Program-made: the position numbers and the translations under genes
Part shown: piece by piece, positions 53,690-61,852 of the stretch
How the letters are laid out: each line of letters begins with the position of its first letter
Position numbering within the stretch: the stretch's first letter is position 1
The notes under the pieces: model-generated
What the model was told of the DNA's origin: nothing
Seen by the model: the letters and a program-made list of their open reading frames with translations, nothing else
Databases searched by the model: none
Assembly: GCF_003149025.1 (NCBI RefSeq)
Contig: NZ_QGDV01000001.1
Location: forward strand, 186,001 to 250,000
Source: Rathayibacter iranicus NCPPB 2253 = VKM Ac-1602
GTDB lineage: Bacteria; Actinomycetota; Actinomycetes; Actinomycetales; Microbacteriaceae
DNA: 64,000 nt
Direction: 5' to 3'

Positions 53690-55045
53690 ATGACCAAGCT
53701 CAGGCTGGCCATCGTCGGTGCGGGGCCCGCGGGCATCTACGCCGCCGACCTCATGATTAAGGCCGAGAAGAAGTACGACGTCTCGATCGACCTCTTCGAG
53801 CATCTCCCGGCGCCATACGGGCTGGTGCGCTACGGAGTCGCACCCGACCACCCCCGCATCAAGGGCATCATCACCGCCCTGCGCGAGGTCCTCGACCGCG
53901 GCGACATCCGCATCTTCGGCAACGTGCACTTCGGGACCGACATCACGCTGGAGGACCTCAAACGGCACTATCACGCCGTGATCTTCGCGACGGGAGCCGT
54001 GCGCGACGCCCCGCTGGACGTCCCCGGCGTCGGACTCGAGGGCTCCTACGGCGCGGCGGAGTTCGTCAGCTGGTTCGACGGCCACCCCGACGTGCCGCGG
54101 ACCTGGCCGCTGGCGGCATCCTCCGTCGCGGTGATCGGCAACGGCAACGTCGCGCTCGACGTCTCGCGGATGCTGGTCAAGCACGCTGTCGATCTCCTCC
54201 CCACCGAGGTCCCGCCCAACGTCTACGAGGGGCTGAAGGCCTCCCCGGTCACCGACGTCCACGTCTTCGGTCGTCGTGGCCCGGCGCAGGTCAAGTTCAC
54301 TCCGCTGGAGTTGCGCGAGCTGGGCGAGCTGCGCGACGTCGACATGATCGTCGCCGACGAGGACTTCGATCTCGACCCGGCCTCGCAAGCCGCGATCGAG
54401 ACGAACAAGCAGGTCATGGTCATCAACCGGGTGCTGAACCAGTGGCGCACCCGCGAGGTGGGCAGCGCCTCGCGTCGCCTCCACCTGCACTTCTGGGCCA
54501 AGCCGCTCGGCTTCGTCGATGACGGCACCGGACGCGTCGGCGCGATCCGCTACGAGCGCACTGAGCCCGACGGGGAGGGCGGCGTTCGCGGCACCGGCGA
54601 GATTCGCGAGATCCCAGTGCAGGCGGTCTACCGCGCGGTCGGCTACTTCGGTTCGCCGCTGGACGGCCTGCCGTTCGATGAGATGCGCGGAGTCATCCCA
54701 AACCGCGAGGGCCAGGTGCTCGACGACCGGGACGAGCAGGTGCACGGTGTCTACGCGACCGGTTGGATCAAGCGCGGACCGGTCGGGCTGATCGGTCACA
54801 CCAAATCGGACGCGATGGAGACTGTCGCGCACGTGCTCAACGACCAGGCCTCGTGGTGGACCCCGGAGCATCCGGAGGAGTCGGCGGTCGTCGCGCTCCT
54901 CCAGGAGCGCGAGGTGGCCTACACCGATCTCGCCGGCTGGCACCGTCTCGACCAGCACGAGATGTCGCTCGGCGCTCCCGAGGGCCGAGCGCGGGTAAAG
55001 GTCGTGCCCCGAGAGGACATGGTCGAGATCTCGCGAACGGCCTAG
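53690..55045 (+). CDS. ferredoxin/adrenodoxin-type NADP+ reductase (FprA-like)
   Basis: A 451-residue FAD enzyme that moves electrons between NADPH and ferredoxins. The FAD-binding GxGxxG is IVGAGPAGIYAADLM (about 8-22), followed by YGVAPDHPRIK. The NADPH site is VAVIGNGNVALDVSRML (about 145-161), and a C-terminal GWIKRGPVGLIGHTKSDA closes the FAD pocket. This matches the mycobacterial FprA (adrenodoxin-reductase-like) group. GGAATGGAA precedes the ATG. The partner ferredoxin is not in the window. Confidence 0.93.
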   Translation: MTKLRLAIVGAGPAGIYAADLMIKAEKKYDVSIDLFEHLPAPYGLVRYGVAPDHPRIKGIITALREVLDRGDIRIFGNVHFGTDITLEDLKRHYHAVIFATGAVRDAPLDVPGVGLEGSYGAAEFVSWFDGHPDVPRTWPLAASSVAVIGNGNVALDVSRMLVKHAVDLLPTEVPPNVYEGLKASPVTDVHVFGRRGPAQVKFTPLELRELGELRDVDMIVADEDFDLDPASQAAIETNKQVMVINRVLNQWRTREVGSASRRLHLHFWAKPLGFVDDGTGRVGAIRYERTEPDGEGGVRGTGEIREIPVQAVYRAVGYFGSPLDGLPFDEMRGVIPNREGQVLDDRDEQVHGVYATGWIKRGPVGLIGHTKSDAMETVAHVLNDQASWWTPEHPEESAVVALLQEREVAYTDLAGWHRLDQHEMSLGAPEGRARVKVVPREDMVEISRTA

Positions 55046-55075
55046 GCTTCGGTCACCGCTTCGGACGGAGACAGC

Positions 55076-57325
55076 ATGACCGCGCCCGCGCCCCACGACG
55101 TCATCCGGGTGCGCGGCGCGCGTCAGAATAACCTCCGCGGGATCGACGTCGACATCCCCAAACGGCAGATCACCGTGTTCACGGGGGTATCGGGCTCCGG
55201 TAAGTCGTCGCTCGTCTTCGGCACCATTGCAGCGGAGTCGCAGCGGCTCATCAACGAGACGTACTCCGCGTTCGTGCAGCAGTTCATGGGCACACCGGCG
55301 CGTCCGGATGTTGAGTCCCTCGATGGGCTCTCGGCCACGATCGTGGTCGACCAAGAGCGGATGGGCTCGAATGGCCGGTCCACAGTGGGCACCGCGACCG
55401 ACGCGTACACGATGCTGCGCATCCTCTTTAGCCGGGTCGGAACTCCGCACGCGGGCACGAGCGGTGCCTTCTCGTTCAACCTGCCCGAGGGAATGTGCCC
55501 GCGCTGCGAGGGCACGGGTCGCGTTTCGGACATCGACCTTCACGCTCTGTACGACGCGTCGAAGTCGCTCGAGGGTGGCGCACTCGACGCGATCCCCAAC
55601 TTCGTCGTCGGCGGCTGGTACTGGAAGGGGCTCGCGGAGTCGGGGCTCTACCCGGCGGATGTGCCCATCGCCGAGTTCACTGCGGAGCAGCTCGACGCGT
55701 TCCTCCACCGCCCCGCGACCAAGATGGCCATCGCCGGCATGACGATGACCTACGAGGGGCTCCTGGTGAAGGTGACCCGCCTCTATCTGGCGAAGGAGGC
55801 GTCCCAGCCGCACATCCGCGCGTTCGCGGAGCGGGTGGCCACTTTCGCGGCCTGCCCCGAGTGCGGAGGTGGTCGACTCATCCGTGCGGCGCTGGCGTCA
55901 CGAATCGACAGCCGCAACATCGCCGAATGCTCGGGTATGCAGGCGACCGACCTGGCCCGGTGGCTTCGCGGGCTCCATGAGCCCTCGGTCGCGCCGATTG
56001 TCGACACGCTGCTCGGCACGCTCGATGCACTCGTGCAGGTTGGTCTCGGTTACCTCTCGCTCGACCGCGAGTCGGGGACTCTCTCGGGCGGCGAGGCGCA
56101 GCGGGTCAAGATGGTGCGGCATCTGGGATCGAGCCTCACCGATGTCACCTACGTCTTTGACGAGCCGACGGCGGGCCTGCATCCACACGACGTCTCGCGG
56201 ATGATCGAGCTGCTGCGCCGCCTGCGCGACAAGGGCAATACCGTGCTGGTAGTCGAGCACAAGCCCGAGATCATCGAGATCGCCGACCACGTTGTGGACC
56301 TCGGCCCGCGCGCGGGTGCCGACGGCGGCGAGCTGCGGTTCGAGGGCACGGTCGAGGGGTTGCGTGCCTCCGACACCCTCACGGGGCGCCACCTCGACCA
56401 CCGCGTGCCGCTGAAGGAGGTGGTGCGCCGCCCGACCGGTGTAGTCGAGATCCGCGGCGCCTCCACCCACAATCTGCGCGGCGTCGACGTGGACATCCCG
56501 CTCGGCGTGCTCACGGTCGTCACCGGAGTCGCCGGCTCGGGCAAGTCGTCGCTCCTGCACGGCTCGCTCGCGACCCGGCCGGGAGTGGTAGTCGCTGACC
56601 AATCGCCCATCCGTGGTTCGCGGCGGAGCAACCCCGCCACGTACACGGGCGTACTCGACGCCATCCGCGCCGCCTTCGCCAAGGCGAACGGAGTGAAGCC
56701 GGCGCTGTTCAGTGCCAACTCGGCGGGCGCCTGCCCTGTCTGCAAGGGCGCGGGGATGATCTTCACCGAGCTCGGGCCGGCGGCCACCGTGTCCTCGGTC
56801 TGCGAGGAATGCGAGGGAAAACGCTTCACGGCCGAGGTGCTCGAGTACCGCCTCCGCGGGAAGAACATCCATGACGTGCTGTCGATGCCGATTGGCGAAG
56901 CCGCCGAGTTCTTCGCCACCGGGCCGGCGCAGACGGTGCTTGCGCGGCTGGTCGACGTCGGGCTCGGTTACCTCACGCTCGGCCAGCCGCTGAACACCCT
57001 CTCTGGGGGTGAGCGTCAGCGGCTCAAGCTGGCGATCAATATGGCTTCGTCGGGCTCGGTATACCTGCTCGACGAGCCGACGACCGGTCTGCACCTGGCC
57101 GACGTCGATACGCTCCTCGGCCTGCTCGACCGGCTGGTCGACTCCGGGAACTCGGTGGTCGTCATCGAGCACCACCGGGCACTGATGGCCTACGCCGACT
57201 GGATCATCGACGTGGGACCGGGCGCAGGCCACGACGGCGGCACAATCGTGTTCGAGGGCACGGCGGTGCAACTCGCCGCGGCCGACACGCTGACGGGGCG
57301 GGCGCTGGCCGACTACGCGCGCTGA
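55076..57325 (+). CDS. short UvrA-like ABC ATPase (UvrA paralogue)
   Basis: A 749-residue duplicated ABC ATPase, about 200 residues shorter than true UvrA. Two Walker A sites (GVSGSGKSSL near 38, GVAGSGKSSL near 486), two ABC signatures (LSGGEAQRVK, LSGGERQRLK) and zinc Cys pairs CPRCEGTG and CPVCKGAG are present. The first zinc pair and second Cys cluster (CPECGGG) are retained, while the UvrB-binding insertion seems reduced. Such paralogues occur as UvrA2 or drug-resistance proteins. It lies 30 bases after the reductase, with GGAGACAG upstream. Confidence 0.88.
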   Translation: MTAPAPHDVIRVRGARQNNLRGIDVDIPKRQITVFTGVSGSGKSSLVFGTIAAESQRLINETYSAFVQQFMGTPARPDVESLDGLSATIVVDQERMGSNGRSTVGTATDAYTMLRILFSRVGTPHAGTSGAFSFNLPEGMCPRCEGTGRVSDIDLHALYDASKSLEGGALDAIPNFVVGGWYWKGLAESGLYPADVPIAEFTAEQLDAFLHRPATKMAIAGMTMTYEGLLVKVTRLYLAKEASQPHIRAFAERVATFAACPECGGGRLIRAALASRIDSRNIAECSGMQATDLARWLRGLHEPSVAPIVDTLLGTLDALVQVGLGYLSLDRESGTLSGGEAQRVKMVRHLGSSLTDVTYVFDEPTAGLHPHDVSRMIELLRRLRDKGNTVLVVEHKPEIIEIADHVVDLGPRAGADGGELRFEGTVEGLRASDTLTGRHLDHRVPLKEVVRRPTGVVEIRGASTHNLRGVDVDIPLGVLTVVTGVAGSGKSSLLHGSLATRPGVVVADQSPIRGSRRSNPATYTGVLDAIRAAFAKANGVKPALFSANSAGACPVCKGAGMIFTELGPAATVSSVCEECEGKRFTAEVLEYRLRGKNIHDVLSMPIGEAAEFFATGPAQTVLARLVDVGLGYLTLGQPLNTLSGGERQRLKLAINMASSGSVYLLDEPTTGLHLADVDTLLGLLDRLVDSGNSVVVIEHHRALMAYADWIIDVGPGAGHDGGTIVFEGTAVQLAAADTLTGRALADYAR

Positions 57326-57329
57326 CGCC

Positions 57330-57818
57330 TCAACGGAAGTTGACGAACTGGAGGTCGAGTTCGAGATCGGCTCCGCGCAGCAGGGTCATCGTGGCCTGGA
57401 GGTCGTCGCGACTCTTCGAGGAGACACGCAGCTCATCGCCCTGAATCTGCGACTTCACCGACTTCGGCGCCTCGTCGCGGATGAGCTTGTTGATCTTCTT
57501 CGCGTGCTCTTGGTCGATGCCCTCCTTGAGCGTGGCCTCGATCCGATACTCCTTGCCCGAGGCGAAGGGCTCGCCAGAGTCGAGGCTCTTGAGGCTGATG
57601 CCACGTTTGATGAGCTTTGACTGGAACACGTCGAGGATGGCGTTCGCCCGCTCCTCGGTGTTGGCCTTGATTAGGATTTTCTCGCCGCTCCATGCGATCG
57701 AGGCGCCGACGTTCTTGAAGTCGTAGCGCTGCTCGACTTCCTTGTGGGCTTGGTTCAGGGCGTTGTCCGCCTCCATCTTGTCGATCTTGCTGACGACGTC
57801 GAACGTTGAATCTGCCAT
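57330..57818 (-). CDS. YajQ family nucleotide-binding protein
   Basis: A 162-residue cytosolic protein of the YajQ/DUF520 family, with two ferredoxin-like folds. It starts [20 protein letters not shown] and contains [14 protein letters not shown] and a Lys-rich [21 protein letters not shown], all family hallmarks. Relatives bind nucleotides or RNA; some bind cyclic di-GMP, but that ligand is not assured here. TACACT seven bases before the ATG marks a leaderless transcript. It is convergent with the UvrA-like gene. Confidence 0.93.
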   Translation of the reverse strand: MADSTFDVVSKIDKMEADNALNQAHKEVEQRYDFKNVGASIAWSGEKILIKANTEERANAILDVFQSKLIKRGISLKSLDSGEPFASGKEYRIEATLKEGIDQEHAKKINKLIRDEAPKSVKSQIQGDELRVSSKSRDDLQATMTLLRGADLELDLQFVNFR

Positions 57819-57825
57819 GGCTGCG

Positions 57826-57831
57826 AGTGTA
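57826..57831 (-). promoter_or_regulatory. -10 box (TACACT) of the yajQ-like gene
   Basis: On the minus strand TACACT lies seven bases before the ATG at 57818; only 44 bases separate this gene from the divergent transglycosylase start. Confidence 0.5.
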
Positions 57832-57862
57832 GCTATCAGGCGCTACTGGTATCCCTGAGTGA

Positions 57863-58597
57863 GTGCGCCGCTTCCCCTCCCTCTTTCTGGTTCCGCTCGT
57901 CGGGCTACTCGTCGTGGGCTGCGGTCGGCACGCCCCTGCGCGGCAGGTCGAGGAGGGGATGTCGACGGTCCCGCCCGCCGCGACGACGCCGGTCGCCGCC
58001 GATCCGGCCGTGCTGAGCGATCCCGCAGAGGCGGCGGGGACGCCGGTGCGCCTCCTGACCGACGAGAACTGGCTGGCCGGGGCCGCCGAGAAGACGGGCA
58101 TCCCGCTGCGAGCACTCACCGCCTACGCGGGTACCGCCCTGCTCACCTCGATCGTCACTCCGGGCTGTCGGCTCGACTGGGCGACGCTCGCCGGTATCGG
58201 CTACGTCGAGAGCCGGCACGGCACCATCGACGGCGGCGAACTCGGAGCCGACGGCCGACCGACCACATCGATCTATGGCCCGCGGCTGGACGGCACGCGC
58301 TTCGATCGCGTCGAGGACAGGGACGGCGGAACCCTCGACGGTGACGCGGAGGTCGACCGCGCAATGGGGCCGCTTCAGATCATCCCCGCGACCTGGATGG
58401 CCTGGGCGTCGAGCGGCTGGGATCCGCAGAACGTCGACCAGCAAGCGGTGACTGCGGCCCGCTATCTCTGCGCGTCCGGCGGCGATCTCTCGACGGAGTC
58501 GGGCTGGCGCGCGGCCATCGCCGCCTACAATCCGGCCGAAAGTTACGCGGGGAAGGTCGCGGAGGCGGCGTCGCGCTATGCGGATGAGGTCTCCTGA
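57863..58597 (+). CDS. lytic murein transglycosylase lipoprotein
   Basis: A 244-residue exported enzyme that cleaves glycan strands. The lipobox LLVVGC sits near residue 20 after a short signal peptide. The lysozyme-like domain (about 75-240) shows the catalytic Glu in GIGYVESRHGTIDGG, then MGPLQIIPATWMAW and IAAYNPAESYAGKV, as in SLT/MltB-type enzymes. GTG at 57863 gives a signal peptide of normal length. It stands alone before tRNA-Tyr. Confidence 0.88.
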   Translation: MRRFPSLFLVPLVGLLVVGCGRHAPARQVEEGMSTVPPAATTPVAADPAVLSDPAEAAGTPVRLLTDENWLAGAAEKTGIPLRALTAYAGTALLTSIVTPGCRLDWATLAGIGYVESRHGTIDGGELGADGRPTTSIYGPRLDGTRFDRVEDRDGGTLDGDAEVDRAMGPLQIIPATWMAWASSGWDPQNVDQQAVTAARYLCASGGDLSTESGWRAAIAAYNPAESYAGKVAEAASRYADEVS

Positions 58598-58684
58598 CGC
58601 AATGTCGTCCCGATTTCCGATCCGTCCACCCCGTGGGTATCCTGATCCAGCGTCTCCGGTTGTGAACACGGTCGGGTGCGCCAC

Positions 58685-58769
58685 GGCGAGTTACCCTAGC
58701 GGCCAAAGGGATCTGACTGTAAATCAGACGGCGTAGCCTTCGGGGGTTCGAATCCCTCACTCGCCACCA
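58685..58769 (+). tRNA. tRNA-Tyr (GTA anticodon)
   Basis: An 85-base class II tRNA. The acceptor GGCGAGT pairs with ACTCGCC, the anticodon loop is CTGTAAA with GTA, the T-arm reads GGGGGTTCGAATCCCT, and CCA is encoded at 58767-58769. A long variable arm, as expected for bacterial tRNA-Tyr, lies between. It marks the left edge of the hipBA island. Confidence 0.97.
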
Positions 58770-58776
58770 GATCGTG

Positions 58777-58806
58777 TTGTGCGGTAAATCGCACATCCCT
58801 TAATGT
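58777..58806 (+). promoter_or_regulatory. hipB promoter
   Basis: TTGTGC (58777-58782), an 18-base spacer and TAATGT (58801-58806) lie seven bases before the ATG at 58814, giving a leaderless transcript. Confidence 0.55.
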
Positions 58807-58821
58807 GATGTTTATGTCACA
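58778..58821. promoter_or_regulatory. twin HipB operators over the hipB promoter
   Basis: Two 18-base inverted repeats of the form TGTG-N10-CACA lie at 58778-58795 (TGTGCGGTAAATCGCACA) and 58804-58821 (TGTGATGTTTATGTCACA), with centres 26 bases apart. The first covers the -35 box; the second covers the -10 and start codon. They agree at 12 of 18 positions. This is the layout expected for autorepression by the HipB antitoxin. Confidence 0.6.
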
Positions 58822-59059
58822 TGAACGGGGAACGATCATCAGGTCGGCCAGTGGCGTGGGTGCACTCGTCGCCGAGAGCCGCGCAGGGCAGGGGCTGACG
58901 CAGGCGCAGCTCGCTGAACGGGCCGGAGTGACGCGGGAGTGGCTCAACCGGTTCGAGGCGGGATCGCCCTCCGTGACCCTGTTCCGTGTGATGAGGGTCC
59001 TCCGGGAGCTGCGGTTGGAGGTCGTCGTGCGCGCGGCGGACACCCGGGATAATGGCTGA
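58814..59059 (+). CDS. hipB: HipB-like antitoxin (XRE family)
   Basis: An 81-residue helix-turn-helix protein. The XRE motif LTQAQLAERAGVTREWLNRFEAG (about 29-51) is followed by a dimerisation strand (LRLEVVVRA). In the family it binds DNA and neutralises the HipA kinase. I use the ATG at 58814 because the promoter places the transcript start there; GTG 58805 and ATG 58808 are alternatives. It overlaps hipA by eight bases. Confidence 0.88.
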   Translation: MSHERGTIIRSASGVGALVAESRAGQGLTQAQLAERAGVTREWLNRFEAGSPSVTLFRVMRVLRELRLEVVVRAADTRDNG

Positions 59060-60325
59060 ACTCGCCCTGTTCCTCGACGGGGAGCCGGCCGGACTTCTTC
59101 GGCAGGGTGTCACTGGGAACGTCACCTTCGAGTACGACGGCGAGTACTCTGCGTCGGCGGCCGCAACTCCGCTTTCGCTGTCGATGCCGCTCGAGCGCCG
59201 GGCGCATCCGAGTCGCGCGGTGCTGCCGTTCCTCGAAGGTCTGCTCCCGGATAGCGCCGATCGGCGGAACGCCCTCGCCCGGGAGCACGGAGTTTCCGCG
59301 AGGAATCCATTTGCGCTGCTCTCGCACATCGGCCGGGATGCGGCTGGCGCTGTGCAGATCCTGCCCGCGGGAGAGAGCAGCCCCGATGCTGCGCGGCGTC
59401 AGGGGGACGTCGAACTGCTCGACGACGATCGCTTCGCCGACGTTGTCGCCGACGTGATCGCCAATCGGGACGTCTGGGGGAGGCGCGAACTCGGCGTCCG
59501 CTGGAGCCTGCCGGGAGCGCAGCCAAAGATCGCGCTCTTCCGATCACGCGATCAACTCTGGGGAGTCCCGAACGATTCGACTCCGACAACGCACATCATC
59601 AAGCCTGCGGTCCCGCCCTACCCGGACCACCATCTCAACGAGTTCATGACGATGGCAGCGGCTCGCCACCTAGGCCTGGACGTCGCGAACGACACGATGA
59701 TCGTGACGACCCGCGGTGATGCGGCCTTCGTCTCCGAGCGGTACGACCGCGTCACGATCGGTGCTCGGTGGGTGCGGCTGCACCAGGAAGACCTCTGCCG
59801 GAGCATGGCTGTCCTGCCTCAGAAGAAGTACCAGGTCGACGGGGGCCGAGCGTCCGGCAGATCGCTCGCCTGTTCCGTAGTCTTCCGGAGGCACAGGACA
59901 GGGTGCGTAACGCGGAGCGGTTCTACGACGCCCTCGTCTTCTCCGTCGCCTCGCAGGGGACTGACGCCCACGCGAAGAACTACTCGCTCCTGCTCGAAGG
60001 AGACCGCGCAAGGCTGGCGCCCCTGTATGACCTGGGCAGCCATGCACCGTACCCCACGCGGGGCGCGGCGCTGACACTCGCGATGTCCATCGACGACGAG
60101 TACCGCATCCGCGCCATCGGGACGGATGCGCTCGTCCGCGCCGCCGTCTCGCTCGGCCTCGACGCGGGGTACGCGCGAGACCGGGCGGGCGTCATCACGG
60201 CAGGAGTGGTCGACGCCTTCGATCGCGCGGCTGACGAAGCGCGCGCCGTCCTTGGACCGCACGTGTTCATTGACCGGCTGGTAGACGGGATCGCGTCGTG
60301 GGCCGAGGAACGCGGCTGGCGATGA
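59052..60325 (+). pseudogene. hipA: HipA-like toxin kinase, one-base frameshift
   Basis: A HipA-type Ser/Thr kinase; in Escherichia coli the target is glutamyl-tRNA synthetase. From 59052 the frame encodes the N-terminal subdomain and kinase N-lobe up to RKYQ-type KKYQVDGG (residue 263). The run GGGGG at 59841-59845 then shifts the reading: the next frame continues GPSVRQIARLFRSL, the catalytic TDAHAKNYSLLLEG and LAPLYDLGS, to 60325. One more G would restore a 424-residue protein. As written, translation leaves the catalytic residues out and runs to 60074. It may be a real inactivation, a slippage switch or a sequencing error. Confidence 0.82.
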
Positions 60326-60331
60326 CTCTGG

Positions 60332-60835
60332 TCAGTTCGTGAGCGTCGAGAAAGGGGCCGCGATGATCGTCTGCGGCGCAGCGATGGTGATGAGCGCGTC
60401 GTCGGCGAGGTGAACTCTGGCGAACACCGAATTCAGGAGAGTGAATTCCTCGGAGGGGATGCGCTGACCATCGACTCGAATGATCCCTCTTTTCCTCGGC
60501 GCTGACCGGAGCCTCTCGATCAACTCCGCGCGACTGGCCGTGGCGACCTCCTGCGCACTGTTCTGAAGATGATCGAGCGCGTGGAATGACCACTCCCGCT
60601 CGTCGTCCTCGCCGGACTGTGAGGAACGCGTCGTGAAGGGCGTCGGCGCTGTGCCGTCCAGGAGCACGTGACCGGCCTCGACGGTCAGGTCGATGCCGTC
60701 CCGTCCGTAGATCGAGTACCCGAGCAATCGTGCATCAGCATGGTTCGATTGCAGGACAGGAAGGCCGAAAGTACGGGCGCGGTCATCATTCACGTGCACT
60801 CGAACGATGCCGGGCGGAAGATCTGCCTCAGCCAT
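60332..60835 (-). CDS. unrecognised island protein
   Basis: A 167-residue cytosolic protein I do not recognise. It is acidic, with a beta-rich N-terminal half (VRVHVNDDRARTFGLPVL, GYSIYGRDGIDLTVEAGHVLLDG) and a C-terminal half with a helical segment (ALDHLQNSAQEVATASRAELIERL). It starts two bases after the stop of the upstream gene at 60838, so the two form an operon, and it ends six bases from hipA in convergent orientation. A toxin-immunity arrangement is conceivable but unsupported by motifs. Confidence 0.55.
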   Translation of the reverse strand: MAEADLPPGIVRVHVNDDRARTFGLPVLQSNHADARLLGYSIYGRDGIDLTVEAGHVLLDGTAPTPFTTRSSQSGEDDEREWSFHALDHLQNSAQEVATASRAELIERLRSAPRKRGIIRVDGQRIPSEEFTLLNSVFARVHLADDALITIAAPQTIIAAPFSTLTN

Positions 60836-60837
60836 GC

Positions 60838-61176
60838 TCAGAGGGAATCGCTCGGATGATCGGCGAGCGCTGTGCCGAGAAGCCCGTTGAGACTGTATAA
60901 TTCTGCCCTGGTCTCATCCGTCGTTGGATTGTATTTTGGCATCGCTCCCTCCAAGCTTCCATTCGGAGTGCCTATGGGCATCGCGTACTGCCATCCGTCT
61001 ACGTCGGTTCTCACGTCGTAACCTTTCTTTGCTACTCGTTCCGCATTATAACCGCCAAAAATCAGTGCGGTTGCGCGCACTACTGGCGTAACAAACGGGG
61101 CTTTTGAACGACTGCGTTCGTAGGGCCGAGGATTGTCGTCAGGATAATTGCTGAGGTGATCGCTAGCGCGTCGCAC
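60838..61176 (-). CDS. unrecognised island protein, start uncertain or 5' truncated
   Basis: A 112-residue protein from GTG 61176. It is rich in Asn, Tyr and charged residues (RRASDHLSNYPDDNPRPYERSR, GYNAERVAKKGYDVRTDVDGWQ). The frame stays open to 61248 with protein-like sequence (SATTIKADNVNNSLV) but no usual start codon, so the 5' end may be lost or begin at a non-standard codon. It has no membrane helix. It looks like the C-terminal part of a larger protein. Codon use is less GC-rich than the neighbourhood. Confidence 0.45.
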   Translation of the reverse strand: MRRASDHLSNYPDDNPRPYERSRSKAPFVTPVVRATALIFGGYNAERVAKKGYDVRTDVDGWQYAMPIGTPNGSLEGAMPKYNPTTDETRAELYSLNGLLGTALADHPSDSL

Positions 61177-61319
61177 GAGAGAGTTGTTGACATTGTCAGC
61201 CTTAATCGTAGTGGCTGAACAGGAGGGTGAGGAGTGCGATCGAATGCTTCACGCGAGTAACGATGCCCGCTTCCCATGCATAAAATTCACTCATGCGTCT
61301 CGGTCCGACGGTTCCTGAG

Positions 61320-61358
61320 AAAAAGAGAAGGGTCGCACAGGCGGTATGGCCCTTCTCC
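61320..61358 (-). terminator. rho-independent terminator (minus strand)
   Basis: On the minus strand GAGAAGGG (from 61351-61358) pairs with CCCTTCTC (from 61326-61333) and is followed by TTTTTT. It ends the transcript of the membrane protein gene at 61439-61852. A second small hairpin (CTCGGAT/ATCCGAG, 61375-61391) precedes it. Confidence 0.65.
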
Positions 61359-61438
61359 GCCGGCGCAAATGAACTCGGATTACATCCGAGCGATCACACC
61401 AAGTGCCGTACCAGTGCTGCGTTTTCGCGTGGCGAAAG

Positions 61439-61852
61439 TCATCCTCGACAGCGGAAGCGTTGTGCGAACTCGGTAGCGGTGAAGGCGGCGCCGACTGTCA
61501 TTAAATCCAATTTAGGACACATGTCCTGGCGTAGAGATGTAGGTTGCGGTACGCACCCAAATTCCTCCGATGGGTGTTCACTAATGCGAATGTTACCCGT
61601 TTCGCCAGGGGAAAGCTTGAGGTCAGACCAGGAGCAAGACCAATCAAGAACTGTTCCGGTGTCGTTGAGGATACTCACGTCGTGGGAGGGTCCGCCCCGC
61701 AAAAAATCGTTCGCCCAGAAACCTCCGGCAGCGATGGCAGCAAGCGACACCAACGCAATGATGCACCATAGAAGGCGATTCGAGGGTGAACGTCGTCCGG
61801 GTCGAGAGGGCGAGGTGCCAGTCACAAGTTGGTTGTCGGCTCGGTCACTCAT
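61439..61852 (-). CDS. single-pass membrane protein, unknown function
   Basis: A 137-residue protein. A basic cytosolic segment (about 1-25, SPSRPGRRSPSNR) precedes one membrane helix (about 27-47, LLWCIIALVSLAAIAAGGFW). The outside domain has several cysteines (WSCSW, FGCVPQ, MCPKLD, RFRCRG) that could form disulfides. The frame is open to 61915; I use ATG 61852 because the upstream extension has no protein character. I recognise no family. It has its own terminator and lies in the low-GC island. Confidence 0.55.
   Translation of the reverse strand: MSDRADNQLVTGTSPSRPGRRSPSNRLLWCIIALVSLAAIAAGGFWANDFLRGGPSHDVSILNDTGTVLDWSCSWSDLKLSPGETGNIRISEHPSEEFGCVPQPTSLRQDMCPKLDLMTVGAAFTATEFAQRFRCRG

Noticed and set aside
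53150-55813. An 887-codon open frame on the minus strand
   Set aside because: It is antisense to the prenyl synthase, FprA-like and UvrA-like genes, whose products are clearly recognisable. The translation is Arg/Asp/Val-rich shadow sequence without motifs.
61080-61277. A 65-codon minus-strand frame beginning MGSGHRYSREAF
   Set aside because: It overlaps the 5' region of the gene at 60838 in another frame and has no binding site. It might hold the missing start of that gene if a frameshift exists, but I cannot show this.
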